Shown piece after piece: positions 36,701-45,691 of a DNA stretch of 64,000 nucleotides. The notes beneath the pieces are model-generated. The model was not told where the DNA came from, searched no databases, and saw only the letters and a program-made list of their open reading frames with translations. This DNA comes from Harmothoe impar. Lineage: Eukaryota; Annelida; Polychaeta; Phyllodocida; Polynoidae. Every line of letters begins with the position of its first letter. Position 1 is the stretch's first letter. The stretch is taken from NCBI GenBank assembly GCA_947462335.1, contig OX381714.1:52001800-52065799 (forward strand), given 5' to 3'. Made by a program: the position numbers and the translations under genes.

Positions 36701-39700
36701 TAGGCAAATTAAAGGTGCCTTAAAGGAACACTATTGGCAGAGCTCTAGGTTCAGTCATGCCATGTAAATGTCATTGAAAGGCCATAATGGCATTTAAGTG
36801 GTTTTAATTGACATTTAACCACATTAAATGTACTTAAAATGATCCTTTAGGTATTCAAAAACCTAGATGCATTTATGCAGTTAAGAAGTCAGAGGTTTCC
36901 ATTCCAACATACTTAAATGCTAAGGAGAATTGCTGTGAATATCATAGAAACATGGTTCCTTGCAGATTGACTAAATCTTTTGGGTAGGCCCCTTTCAAGT
37001 ATTTTGTACCAGAGAACAGATTTCCCTCAATTGCAGCTGTCTTCATACAAAAAAAGAAGTGCATGAATGGTTTCTTTGATTCCTATATTTCAACCTATTC
37101 ATGATGCCATAATGCATTAATTCACCATTCCCTTGGTCATCATGATGTATGAATAGAGTCCTGGCAAGTAACTTGCCAGCACTGCATTTAAAATATCATG
37201 CTGAATCAATGGGATGGATTCACGAATGGTCGGCATGATACACCAATGCAGCCCCGGCGAATAACTCACGTCATGGCGACAATTATCTTTTAGTAACATA
37301 AAGGGTTGATCAATGGATAAGGGGTCAAATTGGCATGTGTTTGTTTACAGTTGTTGGGGCAGGTTAAGGAGGAGCACAGTGAGGGTAAGGTGTGGGGCTG
37401 TCGGCACATGGCGCACGGAGACAAGTCCTGTTTCCTCTTTGTGGACCGCAAGACGCGCTACCTTGCCGACCGCTACGAGCATGTGGATGAGCAGGTAAGA
37501 TACTGTAGGGTCTTGGATTAGTCACACCTTGGTTATAAACCTGCAAGGGAGTACTAATTGGGTTATGTTGCACCCCTCTGTACCATACCGATCCAGTAAT
37601 GTGAGACACAGTCTATCGGGCCAGAGGATGTAGCTTTGTGGAAGAGCAATCACTTGGCAGTCAAAAGGCCCCAGGTTGAAGTCCCAATGTCTCTGAAAAC
37701 TTTATATTCGCTTGTAATTGAACTATATTAATACAGGCATTATAAAGGGGTAACATCTCTCCCCCTTTGGACGAATCAAAATGTTTGAGGCCATCCCCAA
37801 AAACCACCCCCTGTCGTTAAATAATGTTAATTTCCTTAGTGTATGGGTAAGATGCTGTTTGGTATAGGCCTGTTGCCAAGCAATGATAAAATGTTTTCTT
37901 TTGTCAGATGGCGCACCGGCTGAATAATGTGACCAGTCTGCTGAATGTCCTGCCTCGGGTGGAGTCAGATATTGTCAGCGCACTGCACATTGATTTGTTG
38001 AACAATCTTCACAATGGCCTTGACACCAGTATAGAGGAGGATGACATGTTAGATGGTGAGGCCACTGACACAAAGCTTATTCAAAGTATTACTGTCATAT
38101 GCATCTTGTCACATATTCCAATTTTCACTCTCTATTGCAGCATACATATATATGTATTTTTACATTGAAAGTGCTGTTATAGCTCAATTCTTTCAATTCA
38201 ATTTCCCCATGTCTCAAAATTTAGTTTGAAACTGTACACTCTGATATACTGTACTATCTATGTTATTTCCCACAGACTATATTGTGGTTGAGAACATACC
38301 ACGAAGGTCAAAGGAACATAGCCGGACAACCAGTTCCCGGTCACAAAGTCAAATGTCACATGAGTCACCAGTTCAAATGCCTCAAAGTCAAACATTTCAA
38401 GGTCATCTGGAGACAGGAAAGAGCCCCAAGTTTACAACACAATCCCAATGTCCGAGCGGTTCTGATCGGATAGGAAGAGGGTGTGCAGGGCGACATTCAG
38501 CAGAAACTAATGACAGAGGAAGTAGGACGGTCAGCGAGTGTTCTTCTGTTACAAGGAGACGTGTGTATGACAGGACAGAGGTGGTGTTCGGACACTGCAG
38601 CTACCACCTACAGAATGTCCAGACAGCCCTAGCCAACCTCATAGCACACAGGGTAAGCCACCCTTATAGTGCACCATTCCTGATTCTGGTTTTACAAATA
38701 AACATACACTATACATGCAGGTTAACCATTCCTGATTCTGGTTTTACAATAAACCTACAGGTATTATACATGCAGGTTAACCATTCCTGATTCTGGTTTT
38801 ACAATAAACCTACAGGTACTATACATGCAGGTTAACCATTCCTGATTCTGGTTTTACAATAAACCTACAGGCACCATACGTGCAGGTTAACCATTCCTAA
38901 TTCTTTTTTTACAATAAACCTACAGGTACTATACATGCAGGTTCACCATTCCTGATTCTGGTTTTACAATAAACCTACAGGTACTATACATGCAGGTTAA
39001 CCATTCCTGATTCATGTTTTACAAATAAACATGTACTAAACATGCAGGTTCACCATTCCTGATTCATGTTTTACAAATAAACATGTACTAAACATGCAGG
39101 TTCACCATTCCTGATTCATGTGTTACAAATAAACATGTACCAAACATGCAGGTTCACCATTCCTGATTCATTTTTTAGAAATAAACATGTACTAAACATG
39201 CAGGTTCACCATTCCTGATTCAGGTTTTACAAACATGAGGAAACTTGTAACAATATACATGCAGGTCCACCATTCCTGATTCATGTTTTACAAATAAATA
39301 TTATACTAAACATGCAGGTTCACCATTGCTGATTCTGGCTTTACAAACATAAATAAACCTGTAACATTATACATGCAGGTTCATGGTTCTGATTCATGTT
39401 TCACAAATACAGATAAACCTCTTCTCGCGTCGTGCCCTCTCCCTGTTGGTAGTGATCGGACTGCCCCTGGTGGGGATTGAGGAGCGCCTTCTTCCCGTCA
39501 CCAGTTTCCTTGATAATCAGTTGGCAATGCTGCGGACGTGGCTGTATGAAGCACCGTATAGACTGGTGCTCTGTAAGCTTTGGGCACATATTGCCAAGGT
39601 TAGTGGATTATCATGCATGAACACCTGTTGTAAGCTATTACTCAATGTCTAATACTCAATTATGAAACTAGTTTATAATTTCATTCTTGATTAGGATTAA

Positions 39701-42562
39701 AAGTTTGCAAATACCATGCTCATAGATTCTAGTCCCTTAACTACCATAATATATGTACATGATCTTTGACATTATATTACATTCTGTCTGTATTTCAGGA
39801 CTTAGCGAAGGAGGCTAGGAAGCTGATCTCACCGCGCAACTACTCCAAAGTGCAACCAGAAATCCTGCTGCAGACCATTGCTGTATGTATTGATATTTTC
39901 AGTCATCATTTAAATTGGATTATCAAATATTAAATTTACCTAAGGTTAGAGAGAATCAAAGAAGGATTACTGAATAACAGTGTTATAAATATTTGCATTT
40001 ATGAGCTGGTTGTATGCTACATTTCCAGAGATGCCAGTTCTTGGTGGAAAAATAATTATGGTTGTGGTCAATCTTTTGAAGGAATCAAAATTATGTAACA
40101 CAATATCACCAAGAAAAGTAGCATCTCTGCCTCTCCTTTACACATGAATTAAATATATCATGTTTTCTAGCCTTCCTCATATGTTTTTTTGTTGTTTGTT
40201 TCTAGCTGTTTATAAAGTACTTTGACCGTGCGGAAACCGGTCTCCCACTGCACACCCTCACACAGATGGTGGTTAGTGACATGGGTTTACTATGACATTG
40301 ATTGTATTGACAATGCACATTTTCAACCAAAGCTTCCTTGCCCTATGCATAGTTATCAGCATGATGTTTGCAGGTTGTGCAGGCTCAAGAGATGAATGAT
40401 AGTAATTTCATAATGAACATATGTTTGACCATTAACCCTTAATTATAATTAATGTGTTATATATATTTTTATATTTCTTTACACATATCCGACCTGAAAA
40501 TTCATTCTACATAATATACCTTCCATGAGGTAATTGTTGCTGTCCTATATAAATCGTCTTCGCTGATCGCAGGCCAAACCAATGTCGTGGTTAGAACTGT
40601 ACACAGAGTCCACGCCACGCCTCATCTCTCTGTACCGACACCTTTGCATCTACCTGGTAAGGCTCACACCTAACTTAACATGACCTTCCCAGCTGATTTA
40701 GATGGGTTTCATCCTTCAAGAAATTCATAGCTGTGAATTAATCTGTAGGGTTTTAGCAGGTAGCATTTTCCTTCTGGCAGTTCAACTATAATACAAGCAC
40801 CAGGCAAAAATGTACAGATGAATAGATGAGTACTCCACCCACCAGCAGAGTTTTATCAGTAGCCCCTGATCCATTGATGTTTCAATTTTTATCACAATGA
40901 CATGTAAGATATAGACTAGATAAATACAAATTTATATTGTTGACCTTACCATAGAAAAGTCTACAAATTAAATGTATGATGGGTCAGTAAATGTTCTGTT
41001 ATTTCATGTAGAGTAATCAGGGGGAGGCCAGAGAGCATGCAGAGGAGAGGGATCTACTGTTGAAGATGCGAGCCGAACTTCACGGGGAGAGGAAGTGTTT
41101 CTCAGGCAAGAATTTTGTTGACTGGTTCACAAGCCAACACACTGCCTCGAATGACACTGAGGACATCCAGGGTAGGTTCACTTACTGTGATGATAATCAA
41201 ACAAAAAAGAGGCATTTTGCAGTTCTCCACTGTATACAGAGACATGTAGAGATGTCATACGTTAACCATGAGAAACAAGGTTTGAGCTTACCGTCTACCG
41301 CTCACATCCATATGATGGGACAACATGAAAAGTTCATTGTTAATATAAAATTCCATTTTTGTCAAAGATTTTACAAAAAAAAGGTAAAAATTGCAAAGTA
41401 AAAATGCCTGTTGGACCCCCCAAAGTACATATTGTTTGAGGATTTTATATTAATGAAAAATGAATTATGAAAAAGAGCCTCATCACCCTCAAAATTCCTC
41501 GGATGGTAAACTCATATGTGAGTTCCCATGGCCTTACCTAAAGCAACCTGCATGCCATAGAGCAATGGTTAGTTGACATAATCAATGGTTCTGAGTAGGA
41601 TGTCAGTGGTTAGCTCCAATATTATAGTCATTTGACATACTGCCAGTCCCCTCAATTTATCAACTTTTTATTGCGTTATCTTATTTATAGGAGATGAGAG
41701 TGATGTGTCAGAAAGCCTGCGGTCACACCAGGAGGAGACGGCTGCAGAACTGGCCCAGTCATTGCTCGATCGCGGCATTCTCTCAGGGGTAGACGATGGA
41801 GCAGACCAATCTGGTGTTTTCATACCCAGTAAAGTGCCTGCCCACCCCTATCCCACCCTCAGCCTTGACTCCTATGGGGGTGCTGTCCTCCCTTCTCTGT
41901 CCAGGGTTTATACCAAGGACTCTCTGACCTTATTAGATGAGGACACCATATCATCAAGCTCTGAAGGTCACATGGACAATAACCGCTTGACCTTCAGTCA
42001 GAAGGCGGTCATGGATGAATTGACTGTCACCAAACAGACAAGTGGAGATTTAGTGAGTGCTAAAAAAGACAATGATGACTTGCATGATAATGAAAAGCAG
42101 ACCAGCGGTGATTGGGAAGATGTGAGGTTTGACACTAGTTGTACGACTAGTGACAGTGACACGGGAAGGCCGACGCCATTGTCGGACACCTCCAGCGTGT
42201 TCCAGCCAAGCGGGCGACATTTCTACAGGTTAAGTAGTCTGTACAACAGTCTCCCAGGTGAATCTGACGGCCTCCCGGGTGGCCGACATGCTGATACTTC
42301 GGGCCGACACACTGAGAGTGGGATGTCTGACTCTACACCGGCTCCCCATCAGCTGCACCATGCTCAGGAGCTACACCGCCTCTATGACGTTACGCCACAA
42401 CTTGTAGTTCAGGTTCTCGCCACCAGGGCGGCACACGACCAGGCTGCAGGGCGCTTCTTAAAGACAGTTGGGCCAAACAGGAATGCAGGAGTAGGCAGCA
42501 ATTCATGGACAGAATGGGAAGAGAGCGGTAGTTCTACTGGATGCTTTGGGTGTGGGCACTGA
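20439..42562 (+). CDS. Large MUN (Munc13-homology)-like protein with C-terminal DEP domain, 30 coding exons, about 1849 aa
   Basis: Thirty exons with GT-AG boundaries join without a frame break from the ATG at 20439 to the stop at 42560-42562 (5550 nt coding). Exon ranges are given in the block entries. The helical region resembles the MUN module of Munc13/UNC13, CAPS and the plant DUF810 proteins. The clearest parts are a Munc13-like block around AHRLNNVTSLLNVLP and an MHD2-like block around PVTSFLDNQLAML, YRLVLCKLW and FIKYFDRAETGLPLHTL. Such modules act in vesicle priming and tethering. A 396-aa acidic disordered exon interrupts it. The C-terminus carries a DEP domain (CFSGKNFVDWF ... LAQSLLDRGIL), a membrane and GPCR/G-protein targeting fold. 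No C1, C2 or PH domain and no signal peptide was recognised. The MUN assignment is moderate; the DEP assignment is firmer. A non-coding first exon lies upstream. Confidence 0.8.
21534..21735. mobile_element. MITE with 17-bp perfect terminal repeats in intron 3
   Basis: CACAGAGAAAAGAAGTA at the left end is the exact reverse complement of TACTTCTTTTCTCTGTG at 21719-21735. The interior is built from repeated GACTCCC and GGGAGTC words in both orientations, so much of the 202-bp element can fold. Non-coding. Confidence 0.8.
22230..22821 (+). repeat. 36-bp minisatellite, about 15 units, running into a splice acceptor
   Basis: Fifteen units of the form TAAGATGCTGACTCAGTTCT followed by ATTTATATCCTGTTTG, plus a degenerate first unit; a few units are 4 bp longer. 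Because 36 is a multiple of three, both strands are open across it, which gives spurious repetitive frames. The final unit ends TATATCTCATCTGTAG, and this AG is the acceptor for exon 4 at 22822. Confidence 0.95.
27042..27226. mobile_element. MITE family A (CACTGCATGAA...), copy 1, intron 9
   Basis: The left end CACTGTATGAAGATTGGCA and right end TGCCAATGTTCATGCAGTG are inverted repeats. The interior is rich in GCTTTAAGTGGC-type words in both orientations. Two further copies lie at 35517-35697 and 36680-36892. Confidence 0.7.
27389..27772. repeat. Imperfect inverted repeat, intron 9
   Basis: GACAGGGCCTGCAGTCTTTG at the left is opposed by TTTTGCAAAGACAGGGCCTG at the right with small differences. 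Both halves contain GGACTGAATGTCC-like and CCGGTCC-like words. This may be a degenerate MITE. Related CCGGTCC/TGCAGG words recur near 30990 and 36415, so it may belong to a dispersed family. Confidence 0.45.
28252..28497. mobile_element. MITE with CGACACGG subrepeats, 40 bp before exon 11
   Basis: The left end GTATATATGTGCCTCTACAT and right end ATGTAGAGGCACATATATAC are inverted repeats extending a few bases further. The interior has five imperfect copies of a roughly 20-bp word, AAATCGACACGGCGACACGG. The element stops about 40 bp before exon 11, so it supplies part of the intron 3' end. Confidence 0.8.
28682..29293. mobile_element. Inverted-repeat-bounded element, 612 bp, intron 11
   Basis: TTCTCTCCCTGCAC at the left is matched by GTGCAGGGAGAGAA at the right (14 bp, perfect). 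The interior is unique and has no transposase. The open frame 28250-28870, which crosses this element and the neighbouring MITE, has no protein signature. The terminal repeats are short, so chance is not excluded. Confidence 0.5.
30030..30480. repeat. Tandem repeat rich in CCATGG, intron 12
   Basis: About four to five imperfect units of roughly 100-110 bp, themselves made of short words such as GGTTGCCATGG, GGTTTCCATGGACATTG and GGACCATGTCAG. The words are partly palindromic. Overlapping Trp/Met-rich open frames over it are artefacts of the repeat. Confidence 0.85.
30619..33698 (+). other. MUN/DEP gene, exons 13-18 (MHD1-like middle)
   Basis: Exons: 30619-30708, 31354-31427, 31965-32058, 32548-32633, 33031-33136 and 33537-33698. 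The block includes NVANLYKRHKTVAMADMKLD, RLVAAMRDDLNEYAANYSQV and YFDLVALCTQCFYIHLMDDV, amphipathic helices where the MHD1 region would be expected. Exon 16 starts at a tandem TAGCAG acceptor: use of the first AG (exon from 32545) adds one Gln. Exon 18 begins a Ser/Pro-rich linker. The donor of exon 13 is GTCAGT; the neighbouring GTAAAT donor would break the frame. Confidence 0.78.
33759..33791. repeat. (TA)n microsatellite, intron 18
   Basis: Pure alternating TA tract of about 16 units. Confidence 0.97.
34070..35257 (+). other. MUN/DEP gene, exon 19: 396-aa disordered insert
   Basis: One 1188-nt exon in phase 0 at both ends, flanked by TTTCAG and AAG|GTAAAT. Apart from a short start (NPSLRDWLTSSMQLEA) and a C-terminal helical end (MTALLRRLVSFSRVLADTMY), it is rich in Glu, Asp, Ser and Thr and lacks regular hydrophobic patterning, as expected of a flexible regulatory linker. 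The symmetrical phase would let it be skipped without changing the frame. Confidence 0.8.
35517..35697. mobile_element. MITE family A, copy 2, ending 15 bp before exon 20
   Basis: The left end CACTGCATGAACATTGGCAT and right end CCAACATTCATGCAGTTAT are inverted repeats. The interior shares AAGTGGCTTTAAG and CATGTAAAT words with copies 1 and 3. Its right end lies 15 bp before exon 20, so the element occupies the branch-site region of the intron. Confidence 0.75.
36680..36892. mobile_element. MITE family A, copy 3, just after exon 21
   Basis: It starts CACTGCATGAATGTTGGCAT only 19 bp after the exon 21 donor and ends near ATGCATTTATGCAGTTAA. The interior shares CATGTAAATGTCA and TTAAGTGGTTTTAA words with the other copies. 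Confidence 0.75.
37110..37318. mobile_element. MITE family B, copy 2, intron 21
   Basis: It shares ordered blocks with the element at 42601-42849: GTCATCATGATGTATG, GGCAAGTAACTTGCCAGC, GGTCGGCATGATACACCAAT and GCAGCCCCGGCGAATAACTC. The terminal TAACCCTTTAAGGACGG repeat is eroded, with AAAGGGTTGA remaining at the right end. Confidence 0.65.
38276..40656 (+). other. MUN/DEP gene, exons 24-28 (MHD2-like)
   Basis: Exons: 38276-38652, 39413-39598, 39799-39882, 40206-40271 and 40573-40656. Exon 24 opens with a Ser/Arg/Gln-rich disordered segment and ends in a helix. Exons 25-28 form the best MHD2-like match: SFLDNQLAMLRTWLYEAPYR, CKLWAHIAK, then FIKYFDRAETGLPLHTLTQM and LISLYRHL. In Munc13 the comparable helices end the MUN rod. 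The acceptor of exon 25 sits in the last unit of a minisatellite. Confidence 0.78.
38660..39412 (+). repeat. 55-60-bp minisatellite, about 13 units, running into the exon 25 acceptor
   Basis: Units contain ACCATTCCTGATTCTGG, TTTTACAATAAACCTACAGG and ACTATACATGCAGGTT, with later units drifting to ACAAATAAACATGTACTAAA. The array begins 8 bp after the exon 24 donor and ends at the acceptor ACAAATACAG|ATAAACCTC. The last unit therefore supplies the splice site and the first bases of exon 25. It fills almost the entire 760-bp intron. Confidence 0.93.
41012..42562 (+). other. MUN/DEP gene, exons 29-30 (DEP domain and C-terminal tail)
   Basis: Exons: 41012-41171 and 41691-42562. The DEP domain is split by the last intron. 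Exon 29 supplies LLLKMRAELHGERKCFSGKN and FVDWF; exon 30 supplies the AAELAQSLLDRGILSGV helix. The first part shows the diagnostic Cys-Phe-x-Gly and Phe-Val-Asp-Trp pattern of the DEP fold. The loop between the two parts is longer and more acidic than usual. A Ser-rich tail follows, with PFYR-like basic/aromatic motifs, and the frame stops at 42560-42562. Confidence 0.82.
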
Positions 42563-44080
42563 TGGTTTTATATGGGCCACATTGCTTGAAGTTTTAGATT
42601 TAACCCTTTAAGGACGGATGTTGCTAAAAGATGACATTTGTCGTCATGATGCACCAACGCAGCCCTGGCGAGTAACTTGCTGGTGCTTCATTGGAGCATC
42701 ATGCCGATCCTTCGGGAGTGTATCAACCCCATAGGGTCGGCATGGTTCTTAGATGCAGCCCTGGCGAGTTACTCGCCAGGGCTGCATTCATATATCATGA
42801 CGACCAAGGGTATGATGTCCTAATGCATCATGCCGTCCTTAAAGGGTTAAGCAACTTTAGGAAAATTCATATTCAAGTTGATTCATAGCCTTCTTACACC
42901 TTTTTTCAAATTAAAGTTGCTTCAAGTTGCTTCATCAACTTGACCTATTGGTCAACATTGCTTAGATTTAAAAGGTGATGGAATTGCAGTTGAAAATGTA
43001 AATTGTGCAATACGTATACATACATATATATTTAATGATATATATTTTCACATATTTCTATACTTTTCACTTACTAAGAAGTGTCAAGGAGTTTCAATGC
43101 TTGACATTGAAATTTGATACTGGGATTCACATATATTGGAGCTTGTTTTGCAAACACATGGAAGCTGTCTGCTATCTTATCTTGATGAATTTTATATTTA
43201 TTGTCTTAATGATAGGGTGAAACACAAGCCGACCTATAAGCTGAAAGTAAGTTTGAGAGCAAAAGTTTGACCCCGCCGAATGTGAGTTTAATCTAAAAGA
43301 TTTGGCTTATACAAACAAAAAAGTGTAAAAAATCTCAATTTATGGGCTGGGTTCACAGCACTTCTTGTCATAATTTACTTTATATTTTCTGCACTGTAGA
43401 CTGTGATTACATTCATGGATGGGAGATGTAGATTTAGTTCTTTTGCTGAGGCTACATAACGTGCAATACTTATATGCTATAGCAAATGTTTATTTTATAC
43501 TTGTAATAACATACATATGGAGTTTCGTATCTGACATTGATGAATATGCTGCACTGTCTCATATCAATGAAAAAAATATTAATTCCTTGACTATTACTGT
43601 AGAACTTTAGAGCTATAAGCCAATAAAAACAGTCTAGTGAACATTGATAAAAAAGTAAAAAATATAGACATATCGTATGTGTTTTATGTTACTTGTAATA
43701 CATTAATCTGTGTTATGTGTATCCCATATTAAACTTATATGCTGTGATTGTTTCATGTTATCAAGTCTAGATTCTCTGACCTCAACTGTGCCAACAAATC
43801 CTTATAGATATATTTATATTTTGTTACACATTTAATATTGTAGGTAAATATATTGTGATATTGTTTTTTAACCTTTTTAAAGTTAAATCATAACTCAAAC
43901 CTCTGCACTTATTGCCTTCTTGACTGATGTTTAATTTACTTTGCGTATACAATATTGGCTTATACGGAAATCTTCATGTATGCCTTTTTTTTATGCCAAT
44001 AACCATTTTGAAATTGAAACTGAAGTGTCAATTGATTAAAATAATTGGAAAATTATGTGTTTTCTGTTTCTTAGATATTC
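42563..44080 (+). other. 3' untranslated region of the MUN/DEP gene and following spacer
   Basis: AT-rich non-coding sequence. The first canonical AATAAA on this strand is at 43622-43627 (CCAATAAAAACAGTC). It would make a 3' UTR of about 1.07 kb that includes the MITE at 42601-42849. Small open frames here have no recognisable content. Confidence 0.5.
42601..42849. mobile_element. MITE family B, best-preserved copy, in the 3' UTR region
   Basis: Terminal repeats TAACCCTTTAAGGACGG and CCGTCCTTAAAGGGTTA are 17 bp with one mismatch. An internal hairpin, GCAGCCCTGGCGAGTTACTC against GCCAGGGCTGC, occupies 42756-42787. It lies 39 bp after the stop codon and would be transcribed as part of the 3' UTR. 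Confidence 0.85.
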
Positions 44081-44081
44081 A

Positions 44082-44082
<1 letters not shown>

Positions 44083-44129
<47 letters not shown>
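44083..44129. repeat. (TA)n microsatellite
   Basis: Pure TA tract abutting the left inverted-repeat arm. Confidence 0.97.
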
Positions 44130-44131
<2 letters not shown>

Positions 44132-44135
44132 TAAT

Positions 44136-44780
44136 AGTGTTCCTGGAAGGCGTTTCACCGTATGTTGATCTATTATTACACATACGGCTGCAAGATGCGG
44201 TCAAGATGCGGAGATAATACATCTAAACCTATTTTTGCATTTCTTTTCACCCTCCGCATACCCTCCGTATCTTTTTAAAAAAAATATCAACATACGGCAT
44301 CCAACATACGGCCCTCTCAAGATACGGACATTGTCACCTGTCCCTTTTAGAAAAATATGCAAAAAACAGTCTACATTCCGGGAAACCCCTAGGGAATTCC
44401 CTCTGTGACGTCATAATATGTAGCAACATACGGAGGTAGGCTGGGGAGGGTATATATAGGGTCCGTATGTTGGGGGAAGAGACAAAGGAGGGACAGGAGA
44501 GGTTTGGGAAGGGACAGGATAGGTTGGGGAAGAGATAGAAAAGGTCGGGAAAGGCACCTCTGTACTCTGATAGCTATTGTCTGTTTAAACACAAGGATTC
44601 TGTGGGCAAAGTTTCAGCTCTGTAGGGCCATTATTTACCGAGTTAGAGAAGAAAAGACATTTTTGGGTATAATTTTGTTGAAAATCAATTTTTTTAATTT
44701 ATCTTTTTTTAATTATAAAGGTAGAAGTTGGACTTTACTTATCTAGTCATTAAAACAATATTAGAGACATTTTTTTTACA
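44136..44780. mobile_element. Left arm of a large inverted repeat enclosing the LTR element
   Basis: The outer end GGAAGGCGTTTCACCGTATG is matched in reverse at about 56896-56912 (GGTGAAACGCCTTCC). The inner part (CAGCTCTGTAGGGCCATTAT, TTACCGAGTTAGAGAAGAAA, GTAGAAGTTGGACTT) is matched in reverse at about 56000-56130. The arm is dotted with CATACGG/CCGTATG words. The structure suggests a foldback or long-TIR DNA element that received the LTR retrotransposon in its interior. Transposase and target duplication were not found. Confidence 0.7.
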
Positions 44781-45090
44781 TATATATGTGCACTTTAAAA
44801 AGGGAGAAGGGAGGTGGGGGACTGTACTAAGCTTACAGAATAATGGTTTAGGTCCACATGACCTCCAACAAATGGCTTGCGATCTCCATTCCCTTATATA
44901 TATATGAGAGGAGTTGAGGCCAGCTTGACTTAGCCTCTAGGTGGCAGCACCAACACAGCCTGGAATAAGCAAGGTAGTAACACTTCTACGATGGCCTGTT
45001 GGGTCGATATCTTTTGCCTGTCTAGATGCATGGACTGTGTTGCCTACCATGTCTGTAAAGTCCCCCTTTTTAATGTGCTATATATATATG

Positions 45091-45630
45091 TGTAACGGGT
45101 TGACAATAAGTCTAACGTTATCGTTGTATATCTATTGTATGTTATAAGATGTAACACGGTTCTATTGTGTTTAATAACTGTTTTATTCATATAACTAGTG
45201 TCGTCGGTTCGTTACATACACCAACTCCTCTAGTTCGGTTATCTATACGGTAGTGTACCGGTACCACCTTCGGTTACCGTCGGTAGTTGTTACATAATCA
45301 TTTTACATAACTAAATCTAACAGGTGGCGCTGCTAGTACGGTCACGTGGCTACGCAGCGCTGTATATAAGACGGCTACTTCCCCATTGGAAGTCAGTCAG
45401 GTTTGGGACTGTCGTGACATGACCACCCTGTGCTCACGGGCTTAACTCTATGCTATAGGGTTGCCTACTGTATTATATATCTGTTACTGTTCTTGTATAG
45501 CTGATGGTTATACCTGGTATTATAATACGCCAAGAGTTTCCTATAATAAAGTCGCCGTATATTACAGTCTAATTTACCTTGTCTGGTTTTTGTACTCAAG
45601 TGTTACATACGTAGTAAGAGACCAACTACA
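45091..45630 (+). repeat. 5' long terminal repeat (540 bp)
   Basis: Starts TG and ends CA. A TATA box (TATATAAG, 45363-45370) and a polyadenylation signal (AATAAA, 45545-45550) mark U3, R and U5. Transcription would start near 45395. Preceded by the TATG target duplication. Confidence 0.93.
45363..45370 (+). promoter_or_regulatory. LTR TATA box
   Basis: TATATAAG within the LTR, downstream of a GC-richer block with CACGTG. The same box is repeated in the right LTR. Confidence 0.7.
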
Positions 45631-45646
45631 TTGGTGCCGTGACCAC
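45631..45646 (+). other. Primer-binding-site-like sequence
   Basis: TTGGTGCCGTGACCAC directly follows the LTR. The TGG start, complementary to a tRNA CCA end, one base after the LTR is typical. I did not identify the tRNA. Confidence 0.65.
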
Positions 45647-45691
45647 TTGATCGAACCGAACTTGATAAGGTATTAAATAGACTTACAGTAT

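Larger units (their letters stand above)
35713..38055 (+). other. MUN/DEP gene, exons 20-23
   Basis: Exons: 35713-35835, 36563-36661, 37351-37494 and 37908-38055. They encode helices such as NAGARMQIYNSISQIVSGVV and RLNNVTSLLNVLPRVESDI. The second matches the conserved Munc13/CAPS block in which an Asn-Asn pair precedes a Leu/Pro helix. The Cys/His-rich piece in exon 22 (GCRHMAHGDKSCFLF) is not a recognised zinc site. Confidence 0.75.

Noticed and set aside
41060..41401. Extension of exon 29 into the following intron as a longer coding exon
   Set aside because: A GT donor at 41172 and an in-phase acceptor at 41690 restore the DEP domain; the read-through part has no DEP features.
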